Shown: positions 1 through 8,539 of the stretch, piece after piece
Layout of the letters: every line of letters starts with the position of its first letter
Position numbering within the stretch: position 1 is the first letter of the stretch
NCBI GenBank assembly: GCA_947452315.1
Contig: CANGCX010000013.1
Span: 1-44,142 of the forward strand
Length of the DNA: 44,142 bases
Direction of reading: 5' to 3'
From: Opitutia bacterium
Lineage (GTDB): Bacteria > Verrucomicrobiota > Verrucomicrobiia > Opitutales > Opitutaceae
Translations under genes and position numbers: made by a program
Notes under the pieces: generated by a model
The model's database searches: none
Seen by the model: only the letters and a program-made list of their open reading frames with translations
Told to the model about the DNA's origin: nothing

Positions 1-2402
1 CCTTCCACGCCAAAACCGGATTCATCGATCGTGTGTTCGGACCATTCACGGCGATCCACGTAATAATCTTGGGGTACCAGCTCGTACTCCTTCATCAAAC
101 GCGCGGTTGAAGCGGCGAGTAGTTCCGTAGCGCGCAGGTATTCGACGTTGCCTGTGGCTTGGTATAAGGGAATCCACGACCAACCGGACAAAAATAGCGC
201 ATCGGAGACCGCGGCGCACTGCTCGTAGCCAAAAGGCAGATCAATCGCTCGGCGCCAACGTGATAGTGGGACGCCGTAGGCAGGATGTTTGGGATCAAGA
301 ATCCGCAGTGCTAGTCCGCTGCGCCCGATCTCGTCAGCCCGATTCGTTAAAAAACGCGGTGAAAATTGCCGAGCAATCACGGGTATTTTTTCAGCCTCAA
401 GCAAAGCTGAGACCGCCGGACCTGCACCCCATATCCAGTGCGAAGAACGATACGTCTGAGCATCGAGATCATAAAAGAGATGCAGGCCACCGGCGGTGGG
501 ACTCGCGGGATTGCGATTTTGCGCACGCAGAAGGTAATTCACCGAATCCATCAAGGAGCGCTCGAGATTAGGCGTCGTTAAAGCAATGGCGGGCGCACCG
601 CCGACCTGTGCGGAGACAAAAGGCTTCGGCTCGATACGAAGCAATTCGACTTCCTGCCCCGTGGCAGTATCCAGCATCGTGACGGTACCTGCCCACGTTT
701 CAGCGAGCGAGGCCACAGAATATTTCAAGGCGCCGTTAATGACCGGTACGCGCGCCGACAAATAAAAATCCTTCAGCGTCACAGCCGGCTCGCAGTAGAC
801 GCTGTTTTCCCAAGACTCAAGGATCTCAGCGGCCACAGGCATTTCAATTTTTCCGGTTTCTACCTGTCCGTGAAAATGATGATTCACCGCGACCACCCGC
901 GGCGCAGTTTGCCAACGCAACACGCCGTTCATGCCGGCGTTGAGGCCGAGATCTACGACGGGGTACCAGATCTCTTTATCGGGTTTTGGCGAAGGCAGCA
1001 CGGTCTCCGGAGCAGGATGATTCGGCGCGATGTCGGTGATCTTGCTTATGGTGCGGTTGCGCGCGCTGCGGAAGCGCAGTTCAACGGATTTTTTATCAAG
1101 TGGGACCGTAAGCCTGATCTCGAGCGGCGCATATTTTCCGGTGTTTTTTCCTGCTTCACGACCGAGTTCCACCGCCGCGGTTTCCGGCTTGGCGGACGAA
1201 CTCGCAAAGGCGCGCGCGCGAATGAGCGCTTCGAGGAAGTAGTAATCGGCGTAATTGATCGGGCCGTCGATTTCGCTGTTTTTCGGGAAATTGCCGGTGG
1301 CGTGTTTGAGGATGAAGCCGCCGTTGGTGCCGGGTTTAGCCAGATACGTCGGTGAGGCCAGGCTGCGCAATTGCTCCTCGGCAAAGGCAGCGTAACGTGT
1401 CGCCGCGGCCGGATCACGCGTGAGGCCGGAGAGTTCAAAGAGCGCCGAACTCATGATCGCCGCCGCCGAGGAATCACGTGGCGCGTTGGGCTGACCAGGC
1501 GCGTCAAAATCCCAATAAGGGATTTTATCCGCCGGCAGGCGCGGATGATTCATGATGAAGCGAGCGACTTTTTCCGCGGTTTCCAAGTAGCGGACTTCAC
1601 GTGTTTCCCTAAACATCATCGTGTAACCGTAAAGACTCCATGCTTGGCCACGCGCCCAAGCGGAACTATCCGCCGTGCCTTGATGCGTGATGCGGCGCAG
1701 CACGCGGCCTGTGGCGGCATCATAATCCACGACGTGGAAGGTGCTGCTATCGGGTCGGAAATGATTCGCCAGCGTAGTGTCCGCGTGCGCGATCGCGATA
1801 TCCCGGAGCCGGGATTCGCCGCCGTTGCGCGCGGCCCAAGTCAGCAATTCGAGATTCATCAAATTATCGATGATAACCGCAAAAGTGTATTCCTCAGGAC
1901 TGCGGTCCCACGATTTGATCGAACCGACCACAGGCGAGAAGCGCGTGGCCAAGGACTGCGCGCCTTTGAGCAACACAGGGCGATAGGCCGCATCGCCGGT
2001 AAGCCGGAGACCGTTGCCGTAACTGCTATTTAGGATAAAACCGACGTCATGCGTACGGGTGTTGAGCTGCTCCGTCTCAAGCAAGCGCGTGAAGCGTTCC
2101 GCCGCCGTACGCCAGTTTGGCATTTTGGTGCCTTCGTAAAGATACCAGAGCGCACCGGGGAAAAATCCGACCGTCCAATCGCGCTCGCGCACGGTGACGA
2201 GTTTTCCTTTCTCCATGGTTCGCGGCATGCGCTCCTGCGTCGGTAGGTGGCCAATCATCCACTCGTATTGTTCCGCTGAGGTGTGCAATGCCTGGTCGAT
2301 CACCGAGTGCAGCTCCGGTTGAGAAGCGGCTACGTCAGCCGAAGCGAGGGCGGGAACCAATAAAACGGCAAACCAGAGCGATATGCGGGCGAGCGAGGAC
2401 AT
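1..2402 (-). CDS. Secreted GH88-type unsaturated glucuronyl hydrolase with a second C-terminal alpha/alpha-type domain (partial, 3' end off the left edge)
   Basis: The frame is open from an ATG at 2402-2400 to the edge of the window (800 codons, no stop). Residues 1-22 form a signal peptide ending ALASA. Residues ~30-400 match GH88 unsaturated uronyl hydrolases. Candidate catalytic Asp residues are D119 in THDVGFILNSSYG (position of Bacillus UGL D88) and D179 in IIDNLMNLELLTWA (position of D149). Further family motifs are DSSAWARGQAWSLYG (D245) and HATGN (H367) followed by INYADYYFLEAL. GH88 enzymes hydrate the unsaturated uronic acid at the non-reducing end of lyase products. GH88 proteins are usually ~400 residues. 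Here a beta-rich stretch (~400-600) and a Trp-rich helical domain (from ~610, with SSHWIWGAGP and DESGFGVEG) follow. That second domain resembles another (alpha/alpha) barrel, but I cannot assign its family. The product is probably periplasmic or extracellular and supplies uronates to the Kdu pathway at the other end of the window. Confidence 0.82.
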   Translation of the reverse strand, partial: MSSLARISLWFAVLLVPALASADVAASQPELHSVIDQALHTSAEQYEWMIGHLPTQERMPRTMEKGKLVTVRERDWTVGFFPGALWYLYEGTKMPNWRTAAERFTRLLETEQLNTRTHDVGFILNSSYGNGLRLTGDAAYRPVLLKGAQSLATRFSPVVGSIKSWDRSPEEYTFAVIIDNLMNLELLTWAARNGGESRLRDIAIAHADTTLANHFRPDSSTFHVVDYDAATGRVLRRITHQGTADSSAWARGQAWSLYGYTMMFRETREVRYLETAEKVARFIMNHPRLPADKIPYWDFDAPGQPNAPRDSSAAAIMSSALFELSGLTRDPAAATRYAAFAEEQLRSLASPTYLAKPGTNGGFILKHATGNFPKNSEIDGPINYADYYFLEALIRARAFASSSAKPETAAVELGREAGKNTGKYAPLEIRLTVPLDKKSVELRFRSARNRTISKITDIAPNHPAPETVLPSPKPDKEIWYPVVDLGLNAGMNGVLRWQTAPRVVAVNHHFHGQVETGKIEMPVAAEILESWENSVYCEPAVTLKDFYLSARVPVINGALKYSVASLAETWAGTVTMLDTATGQEVELLRIEPKPFVSAQVGGAPAIALTTPNLERSLMDSVNYLLRAQNRNPASPTAGGLHLFYDLDAQTYRSSHWIWGAGPAVSALLEAEKIPVIARQFSPRFLTNRADEIGRSGLALRILDPKHPAYGVPLSRWRRAIDLPFGYEQCAAVSDALFLSGWSWIPLYQATGNVEYLRATELLAASTARLMKEYELVPQDYYVDRREWSEHTIDESGFGVE

Positions 2403-2668
2403 GATGATACAGGGATTCACAAACAGGTCTTAAAGGGGCGGGGGTTAGCTTAGCAAAAAATTAGACTGCGACTGCAAAGCGCGAAGTTCAACCCGCCTGC
2501 AGCTTACATCATTAACTCCATCGAGCACTCGTGTCGAAGCCCTGCGATGAAATTTCCTGCACGCTTTGTGTGTTTTGGGAAAATTTTGGTCTGCACTGGT
2601 TCGCGACGGCCTTTGCGCTTGCGGCTAGCCCGCGTCGGATACCAATCCACCTCAGTCCCAAAATATTC

Positions 2669-4987
2669 ATGCCCCCTACCCTCGCTTCTTTAGGCATTCG
2701 CTCCCTGCATATCTCAACCGCGGCAGTACCCGTCGAACACACCGCCGCCCGCGAACTTGCCCTGCTAACCGGCGCCAAAATCTCCCTCGTCGCTCGCCCC
2801 GACTCCGGCGTTAACGTCGCCCTCGCTTCTCGCCACTGGGTAAAAAAATTGCCCACCGCCAGCCGCGACCAACGCGGTTGGATGTGGCTCCGGATCGCCG
2901 GCGGCGGCGGTGAAATCATCGCAGATGAACCCGCGCTGCTATTCGCCGCCGTGCGCTTGCTCGTCAACGGCCTCAGCGATACCACACGCGAGCAACTCGA
3001 GCGCGGTCTCTTCATTGCGGCCAGCTTCGGTTGGCACCGACCGCACTGGGATGGTTGCAACACCCAATACTGGCGCTCCGCCCGCGGCTTCGATCCTGAG
3101 CAATACGCCGCCACGCTCGCCGAGAGCGGTTTCACCCATTGTGAAGTCAACGGGCTCCAAGCGCATATGCCTTACGAGGACCTCGTCACCGACGAATACT
3201 ATTCGCAATTTTATACCTACGCACCGGGATTCAATCACTTCCTCTCCACTCCGCTCACGCGTGGGCTCTGGCCCGAGATGTACCTTGAGGCCAATCTCAA
3301 CCAACTAAAAAAACTCGCCGACATCGGCCGCAGCTACGGCCTGCGCCCCGGAGTATGCATGTTTGAACCGCGTTCGATGCCGGAGCGTCTTTTTCAAAAA
3401 TACCCCACGCTGCGTGGCGCACGTATCGATCATCCATTCCGCTCGCGACTACCGCGTTATACGCTCGCCCAAGACCATCCGATTTCTGTCGAGCATTACA
3501 GCGCTGCCATTGGCCAACTCGTCAGCGCCGTGCCTGATCTCAGTTATATGTCGGTTTGGACGAATGACAGCGGCGCGGGCTTCGAGCACACCGCCTCGCT
3601 CTATGTCGGTCGCAACGGCGGGCCTTACATGATTCGTGAATGGCGCAATCACGATAAAGTCGCTGCCGCCGCCGGCGCGAGCATCGCGCGTTTCCTCAAA
3701 AATCTCCAAAGCGCAGCCGCGGCTGTGAATCCCGAGTTTGACGTTCTTCTCCGCATCGAGCCGTTCAAAGTTGAACATGAGCACATCAAAGCCGCACTCG
3801 GCGGACATGTGGGATGGGAAGCACCGTCACTCATGGTCAAGGGTTACCACGTGCCCTACAACCACCCGCGTTATCCCGAGCAAGCGGGCGTAGGTGGTTC
3901 GATTTTTCAATCCACGATGGACACCGGTGAAGCTGAAGCGCTGAAGCAAACGCGTGCCCAAGGCGTCGAGCCCGTACTTTATTATTCGCCCGGCCCGGTC
4001 ATGAACCAAGAACCACTTCTGGGCATCCCGTTCCCACGCGCGCTCCACCAAAAATTACTCGCGGTCCGGGATAGTGGGATCACGCGCATCAGCGCCTTTG
4101 GTGGACTCGCCAACACTACTGCTACGCCGTACTGGCCCAATCCAGAAGCGATCCGGGCCGCGCAATTTTTTCCCAAAACGCCTATCGAAGATATTCTACT
4201 CGCTTACGCGCAACGCCACGTTGGGGCGGATCACGCATCTGCGCTCGTCGCGGCATGGGACGCGTTTGAGGAGGCTGTATCATGGCAGCCGACGGTACCT
4301 CTCTTTACCGCGTTCGGCTTCTGTTGGCAGCGCACGTGGGACCGCCCAATAGTACCGGACATCGCCGCCATTCCGGCCACCGAGCGCGCTTATTACGAGA
4401 AGCACGGCTGCTTCCAATTCAACAACCCAAGCCTCTTCGACCTCGGCAAAGACGTGCTCTTCGACCTCATCAGCCGTGAGCACGGCACCAACAGCGCGCG
4501 TTACTTCGATCGCAACGTCTTCCCGCGCCTAGAGAAACTCATCGCTCGACTAGCCCAACTCATCGCCGACTCCGATAAAACGCCCGATGCGCAGGCTGTG
4601 TTCATCGATCTACACGACCGCGCACGCGCGTATCGTTATTGGTGTGGCTCGCTACGCAGCGTCTGTGCGTGGTGCAGTGATGTCTACGGTTACATCGCAG
4701 CGACCAAGGCCACCGAGCGCATGCGTCACGAGAAATCACTCCAAGCCACCATCGATCTCGAGCTGGTCAATACCGCTGCGCTGCATGAGTTACTCACGAC
4801 CGCAAAGACCGAGGTCACCGCCGTCTCCGCAGTCGGCAACAACACGTTCTTCTACGGCGAAGATCTGCCAGAATTATTGCTCAAGAAAATCCGGCTCATG
4901 AAAAAATACCGGAACCGCAAACCTAACATCCCCGCCGACACGATGTGGCTCCCCGCCCCCGGCACGACGTGGCCGAAGTTTAAATAA
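2669..4987 (+). CDS. Cytoplasmic glycoside-hydrolase-like protein (GH20/GH67-type layout)
   Basis: The product has 772 residues and no signal peptide. The ATG at 2669 was chosen because the 46 in-frame codons upstream do not look like a protein N-terminus; no Shine-Dalgarno is seen at either start. Residues ~10-110 look like the small alpha/beta domain that precedes the barrel in GH20 and GH67 enzymes (AARELALLTGAKISL, then DEPALLFAAVRLL). Residues ~112-480 look like a TIM barrel (ERGLFIAASFGWHRPHWDG; ESGFTHCEVNG). The segment VWTNDSGAGFE (N299, D300, E306) is a candidate acidic active site, and FDVLLRIEPFKVEHE contributes further acids. The C-terminal ~250 residues are helical. I do not recognise an exact family; alpha-glucuronidase-like or hexosaminidase-like are the nearest guesses. 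The neighbouring GH88 and AraC regulator suggest oligosaccharide catabolism. Confidence 0.6.
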   Translation: MPPTLASLGIRSLHISTAAVPVEHTAARELALLTGAKISLVARPDSGVNVALASRHWVKKLPTASRDQRGWMWLRIAGGGGEIIADEPALLFAAVRLLVNGLSDTTREQLERGLFIAASFGWHRPHWDGCNTQYWRSARGFDPEQYAATLAESGFTHCEVNGLQAHMPYEDLVTDEYYSQFYTYAPGFNHFLSTPLTRGLWPEMYLEANLNQLKKLADIGRSYGLRPGVCMFEPRSMPERLFQKYPTLRGARIDHPFRSRLPRYTLAQDHPISVEHYSAAIGQLVSAVPDLSYMSVWTNDSGAGFEHTASLYVGRNGGPYMIREWRNHDKVAAAAGASIARFLKNLQSAAAAVNPEFDVLLRIEPFKVEHEHIKAALGGHVGWEAPSLMVKGYHVPYNHPRYPEQAGVGGSIFQSTMDTGEAEALKQTRAQGVEPVLYYSPGPVMNQEPLLGIPFPRALHQKLLAVRDSGITRISAFGGLANTTATPYWPNPEAIRAAQFFPKTPIEDILLAYAQRHVGADHASALVAAWDAFEEAVSWQPTVPLFTAFGFCWQRTWDRPIVPDIAAIPATERAYYEKHGCFQFNNPSLFDLGKDVLFDLISREHGTNSARYFDRNVFPRLEKLIARLAQLIADSDKTPDAQAVFIDLHDRARAYRYWCGSLRSVCAWCSDVYGYIAATKATERMRHEKSLQATIDLELVNTAALHELLTTAKTEVTAVSAVGNNTFFYGEDLPELLLKKIRLMKKYRNRKPNIPADTMWLPAPGTTWPKFK

Positions 4988-4989
4988 GC

Positions 4990-5010
4990 GCACCCCGGCG
5001 CGGTGCTTTT
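4990..5010 (+). terminator. Probable rho-independent terminator after the glycoside-hydrolase-like gene
   Basis: A stem of GCACC (4990-4994) and GGTGC (5002-5006) with a 7-nt GC loop is followed by TTTT. It begins 3 bases after the stop codon at 4987 and lies at the convergent junction with the AraC gene. The stem is short (5 bp). Confidence 0.55.
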
Positions 5011-5848
5011 ACCCGCCACGGACCTTGCGTCGAAATTCCGACGGCGTGAGGCCCACGACTTGTTTAAAAGCCTTTGAAAAGTGAAACACGTCGCAGAACT
5101 CCAATTGCTCCGCCAATTCCTTGAAACCTTCGCTGCCTTGATAGAGTGCCGCGCAGGCGCGCTCAATGCGCTGGCGTTTCTGATGTTGGCCTGGTGACAC
5201 GCCGGTGCGCGCGGCGAATTGTTTTCGGAAATTATCGTAACTTAGCCCGACCGTCCGCGCCACGTTTTGGGGCGTCAGCCAGCCGTTGTCGCCGGGATTA
5301 CCTAGTAATTGCAACGCCTGCTCCAGCCACGCCTCACGGTGACCGCGAGCATCGGCGTTGGCCGCCAGGATGTCGCCGAGTAGATGAAGAAACCGTCCCA
5401 TCGCCCGTAACGACGCGCCCGCGCCGTGCCGCGATTCTGCGCCCACGACTTCCTCAAAACGACGCCGCCAATAATCCACTGGTTCCAAATGCAAGACCGG
5501 TCGCTCGGGCGTGAGCAAACCGCGCTCCCGCCAAAAATCAAATTCAGGACCATTAAACACAAAGTAGATCTGATCCCACCCACGCCCGCGCTTCGGCCCG
5601 TAAGCGTGTGCCAGTTCGGGCAGGATCAACACCAGATCACCCGACACCAAATCGCGCTTCACCCCGTTGGCGTCACAATAATAACCCTCCAAATCCACCA
5701 TGTAGATGAGCGAATAACTCCCGAGCACCCGCATCGCTCGTGGATCAAGCCCACGGGCATCCTTGAGCGAACCCGCCAACTGGAGTTCGCCCAGCGGCGT
5801 ACGCACCGCGCTCGTCAGCCAAGGTTGGGTCCGAAATGGGGTCGGCAT
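5009..5848 (-). CDS. AraC-family transcriptional regulator
   Basis: The product has 279 residues. An N-terminal cupin-like sensor (about 40-125, with GDLVLILPELAHAYGP) is followed by the paired helix-turn-helix DNA-binding domain (about 185-277). The first HTH contains NVARTVGLSYDNFRKQF and the second contains FCDVFHFSKAFKQVVGLTP, the AraC signature that ends in PSEFRRK. The gene is convergent with the glycoside-hydrolase-like gene and divergent from the PhyH gene, which starts 114 bp away. The likely targets are the divergent oxygenase operon, the hydrolase genes, or both. AraC proteins of this layout in carbohydrate loci usually sense a sugar or uronate; the ligand cannot be read from the sequence. 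Confidence 0.9.
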   Translation of the reverse strand: MPTPFRTQPWLTSAVRTPLGELQLAGSLKDARGLDPRAMRVLGSYSLIYMVDLEGYYCDANGVKRDLVSGDLVLILPELAHAYGPKRGRGWDQIYFVFNGPEFDFWRERGLLTPERPVLHLEPVDYWRRRFEEVVGAESRHGAGASLRAMGRFLHLLGDILAANADARGHREAWLEQALQLLGNPGDNGWLTPQNVARTVGLSYDNFRKQFAARTGVSPGQHQKRQRIERACAALYQGSEGFKELAEQLEFCDVFHFSKAFKQVVGLTPSEFRRKVRGG

Positions 5849-5962
5849 GATTGCACCAAAATCTACATGCCAAATCCCATTACAACCATTTTTTCGGCTT
5901 CGTTTTCAGTGTATTCTTAGGCAGGTTGCATCTCTGCCACCACTCCCCTTAATTTTGCCACA

Positions 5963-6889
5963 TTGCACATGAGCACCGCCACCCTGCCCCAAATCTGGTC
6001 CTACGGTCATCAACTTGAGATGAGCGACGATAAGTTCGGTCTCCTCCGGGATTCCTCCGACGCCGCAACTGATTTCGTCGAGCTACGCCGCCGCTTCGAC
6101 ACCGATGGTTACCTATATATGAGGGGCTACCTCGATCGCGACCAGGTTCTCGACGCTCGCGCCAGCCTCACCGACGGCCTGGCGGAAGCCGGCGTCCTCG
6201 ACGAAAATTTCCCGCGCATCGATGGCATCTGCAAACCCGGCTCAGGCTATGTCTTCAAGCCCGAGCTCACCAACAACAACCCGCGCATCCAGAATCTGCT
6301 CTACTCGGGCCGCCTCCCCGATTTCTACCGCCAATTTTACGGCGAAGACATCCGCCACTACGACTTCACTTGGCTCCGGGCCATCGGTCCCGGTAAAGGC
6401 ACCAACCCTCATTGCGACCTCCCTTACATGGGTCGCGGCACGCACAAGCACATGACGTGCTGGCTTCCCTACGGTGACATCTCATACGAACTCGGTGGGC
6501 TCATGGTCCTCGAAGGTTCGCACAAGCGCATGGATCTACTCGAGAATTACGTTTACCGCGACGTCGATACCTTCTGCGAAAACAAACCCAAAGACGCCGA
6601 GGCCGCCAAAGCGGGCAAATGGTCTTTCACGGGGACGCTCTCGCACAACCCGCCCGCCGTAGTAAATAAATTCGGCGGCCGCTGGCTTACCACTGAGTTC
6701 GAAGCGGGCGACTTCATCACCTTCGGCATGTTTCTCGTGCACGCCTCGCTCGACAACCGCACCGAAAACCGCCTCCGCATCTCCAGCGACGCCCGCTTTC
6801 AACGCGCCAGTGAGCCCATCGACGAGCGTTGGGTCGGCGTGAATCCCCCCGGCCACAGCCTCGCTGGGAAACGCGGGCGCATCTGCTGA
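5963..6889 (+). CDS. Phytanoyl-CoA dioxygenase (PhyH) family Fe(II)/2-oxoglutarate oxygenase
   Basis: The product has 308 residues; an ATG at 5969 (MSTATL) is an equally possible start. The family fold is a jelly-roll binding Fe(II) through HxD...H. Here the ligands are H150 and D152 (NPHCDLPYMG) and H260 (FGMFLVHAS). R270 or R272 (NRLRISSD) would hold the 2-oxoglutarate carboxylate. The motif GGLMVLEGSHKR is typical of bacterial PhyH members. The protein is cytosolic, with no signal peptide. It would couple 2OG decarboxylation to hydroxylation of a small molecule. The substrate is unknown, and relatives act on lipids, ectoine or natural products. The next gene starts 34 bp downstream on the same strand, so the two are probably co-transcribed. 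Confidence 0.85.
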   Translation: MHMSTATLPQIWSYGHQLEMSDDKFGLLRDSSDAATDFVELRRRFDTDGYLYMRGYLDRDQVLDARASLTDGLAEAGVLDENFPRIDGICKPGSGYVFKPELTNNNPRIQNLLYSGRLPDFYRQFYGEDIRHYDFTWLRAIGPGKGTNPHCDLPYMGRGTHKHMTCWLPYGDISYELGGLMVLEGSHKRMDLLENYVYRDVDTFCENKPKDAEAAKAGKWSFTGTLSHNPPAVVNKFGGRWLTTEFEAGDFITFGMFLVHASLDNRTENRLRISSDARFQRASEPIDERWVGVNPPGHSLAGKRGRIC

Positions 6890-6923
6890 AAATCTCTCAA
6901 CGTCGCCCACCTTAACCCAGCAG

Positions 6924-8252
6924 ATGAGCGCCGAAGCCGCCACCCCAACCCCAGCCGCCCGCCCCGCCTCCGGCCGCATGGCAGCCGTCAACGAGATGGC
7001 GCGCCTGCTCCGCGTGTTGTTTGAGGTCGAGCGCGAGTTCCTGTGCACCGTTACAACGCTAATTTACCGCGTCGGCGATCCGGAGCTAAAATATCTGCTT
7101 TGCCAACACGCTTGGGAATCGGCCGGACACGCCCGTTTCTTGCGCGAACGCGGCCGTGAACTCACGTCGTTTGGCTCCACCGAGACGGTCCGCGATAGCA
7201 TTAAAAAAATATTCACTGAGGCAGTCGGCACCAACTCCCAAGATGCGCTCGTGCTCAGCGCCGGCTTCTACAAAGTACTGAAGCCCGCTTTGTTGTCTGC
7301 TTATAGGCACTACCTCAAAGTCACTGATCCACTCGCCGATTGGCCGTCGAAAAAACTCGTCGAAGAATTCATCGCCGACGAAGAACGCCATACTCGAGAG
7401 ATCACGCCCTACCTCGATGGCACCGATGCTCGCGAATGGTCGCTTCATCTCACCCAAGCACTCGATGACCTCGGTGGCTGGCTTGGCCAAGATACCCGCC
7501 TGCCCCTGGCCGCCAGCTACGTCTGGCAACATACCACAACTCCTTACAAGCATCCGGCTACATGCAACCGCGGCAAGTACCCGACGTGCTCGAGCGTGTT
7601 TAGTTACGACGCCAACGAGACTCCAATCGTACGCCCTTGGCTCGTCGATCCCAAGACCGATGCCCGCGTCATCCGCCTCATGGTTTATGTGTGGCTCATG
7701 ATGGAAATGGACGCCGTAGACTACCTCGCGACTGTCTTTATCGACACGCCGCTAGCACCTTTTGATCTCCACCACGACATGGCGCGCCATCTTTGGGATG
7801 AATCGCGTCACAGCCAATTCGGTTTCCGCCAATTGCCTAAGCTCGGCGTGGATCTTATGACCGTCGAGCACTCGCTGGACCTCTACAACATTCTCGTTCA
7901 AATGCCGCCCCACGAGCGCTACGCGATGATGACGATGGAATTTGAAGCCGGCAGTTTCCCTGCGAAAGCGCACGTCATGGATCGCGTGCGCGAGCTCAAC
8001 GACTTCGAAGCCGACACGCTCCTCGCCTTCGACCGCAACGACGAACAAAATCACGTCCGCTACGGCCACCGCTGGCTTCCCGAGATAATGGCGCTTTGCG
8101 GCGAGACCCGGCCGGTCGATGAGTTCGTTAAAGCCACGCAGGAAAAATTCAAAGCTGTCGCCGCCATCCACGGCAACCGCACCCCACATTCCCTGCCACC
8201 TGAGCGTCGACTGACGGGTGAGAAAATCCTTCGCCTAGCCGTCGTGGCCTAA
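6924..8252 (+). CDS. Double ferritin-like (di-iron carboxylate) protein, function unknown
   Basis: The product has 442 residues, is soluble and has no signal peptide. It appears to hold two consecutive four-helix bundles with di-iron ligand patterns. Bundle 1: E34/E36/E38, E65 with H69 (ESAGH, an off-spacing pair), and E153-H156 (EERH). Bundle 2 is more canonical: E261 (MMEMD), E293-H296 (ESRH), E339/E341 (MEFEAG) and E374-H377 (EQNH). ExxH pairs alternating with single Glu are the hallmark of ferritin-like oxidases and oxygenases; the domain is reminiscent of the DUF455 family, but I am not certain of that assignment. Between the bundles is a stretch with two cysteines (C214, C222). The pairing with a PhyH oxygenase suggests oxidative tailoring of a shared substrate. 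Confidence 0.72.
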   Translation: MSAEAATPTPAARPASGRMAAVNEMARLLRVLFEVEREFLCTVTTLIYRVGDPELKYLLCQHAWESAGHARFLRERGRELTSFGSTETVRDSIKKIFTEAVGTNSQDALVLSAGFYKVLKPALLSAYRHYLKVTDPLADWPSKKLVEEFIADEERHTREITPYLDGTDAREWSLHLTQALDDLGGWLGQDTRLPLAASYVWQHTTTPYKHPATCNRGKYPTCSSVFSYDANETPIVRPWLVDPKTDARVIRLMVYVWLMMEMDAVDYLATVFIDTPLAPFDLHHDMARHLWDESRHSQFGFRQLPKLGVDLMTVEHSLDLYNILVQMPPHERYAMMTMEFEAGSFPAKAHVMDRVRELNDFEADTLLAFDRNDEQNHVRYGHRWLPEIMALCGETRPVDEFVKATQEKFKAVAAIHGNRTPHSLPPERRLTGEKILRLAVVA

Positions 8253-8288
8253 GCCTGAAGGCAAGGGCAGATACCCGTCTGACCAGGA

Positions 8289-8305
8289 GCGCCATGATTT
8301 GGCGC
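8289..8305. repeat. Short perfect hairpin in the 8253-8539 intergenic region
   Basis: GCGCCA (8289-8294) and TGGCGC (8300-8305) flank a 5-nt loop, about 37 bases after the ferritin-like stop codon. No T-run follows, so it is either a weak terminator, an RNA-stabilising stem or an operator. Confidence 0.4.
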
Positions 8306-8348
8306 CGGATAACAGAATGATTGAGCCTAGATGATCCTTTATTGCTCC

Positions 8349-8387
8349 GAAATTTCATCATTAAGCACTCTTAACGACTGAAATTTC
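8349..8387. promoter_or_regulatory. Nested palindromes upstream of the Gfo/Idh/MocA gene: candidate operator
   Basis: GAAATTTC, itself a perfect 8-bp palindrome, occurs at 8349-8356 and again at 8380-8387. The copies are 31 bp apart, about three helical turns. The extended arms GAAATTTCA and TGAAATTTC are inverted repeats of each other. Between them lies a second inverted repeat, TTAAG-CACT-CTTAA (8361-8374). The block is AT-rich and sits ~150 bp upstream of the ATG at 8540. It could be an operator for a dimeric regulator or an RNA hairpin. A related block occurs at 2507-2558, upstream of the glycoside-hydrolase-like gene. Confidence 0.4.
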
Positions 8388-8539
8388 CTATTAAAATACC
8401 CTATGTGAGCTAATTGCCCCAGTGTGAAACTTTTTGAATAATCCCGTAATCACGCCTTGCCCGGGAAGCCCCTGCCCGCTCTTTTAAAACGAATGTCCCG
8501 TTCAACTGCGCGTTCCCTCACCGCCATCGGCGTCCAATC

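Noticed and set aside
870-2033. Plus-strand open frames (161 and 220 codons) in the first 2 kb
   Set aside because: They are antisense to the open GH88 frame, which runs without a stop through the whole region and has clear family motifs.
2531-2668. N-terminal extension of the glycoside-hydrolase-like protein
   Set aside because: The 46 codons have no domain-like or signal-like character and overlap a likely promoter region; ATG 2669 begins the recognisable domain.
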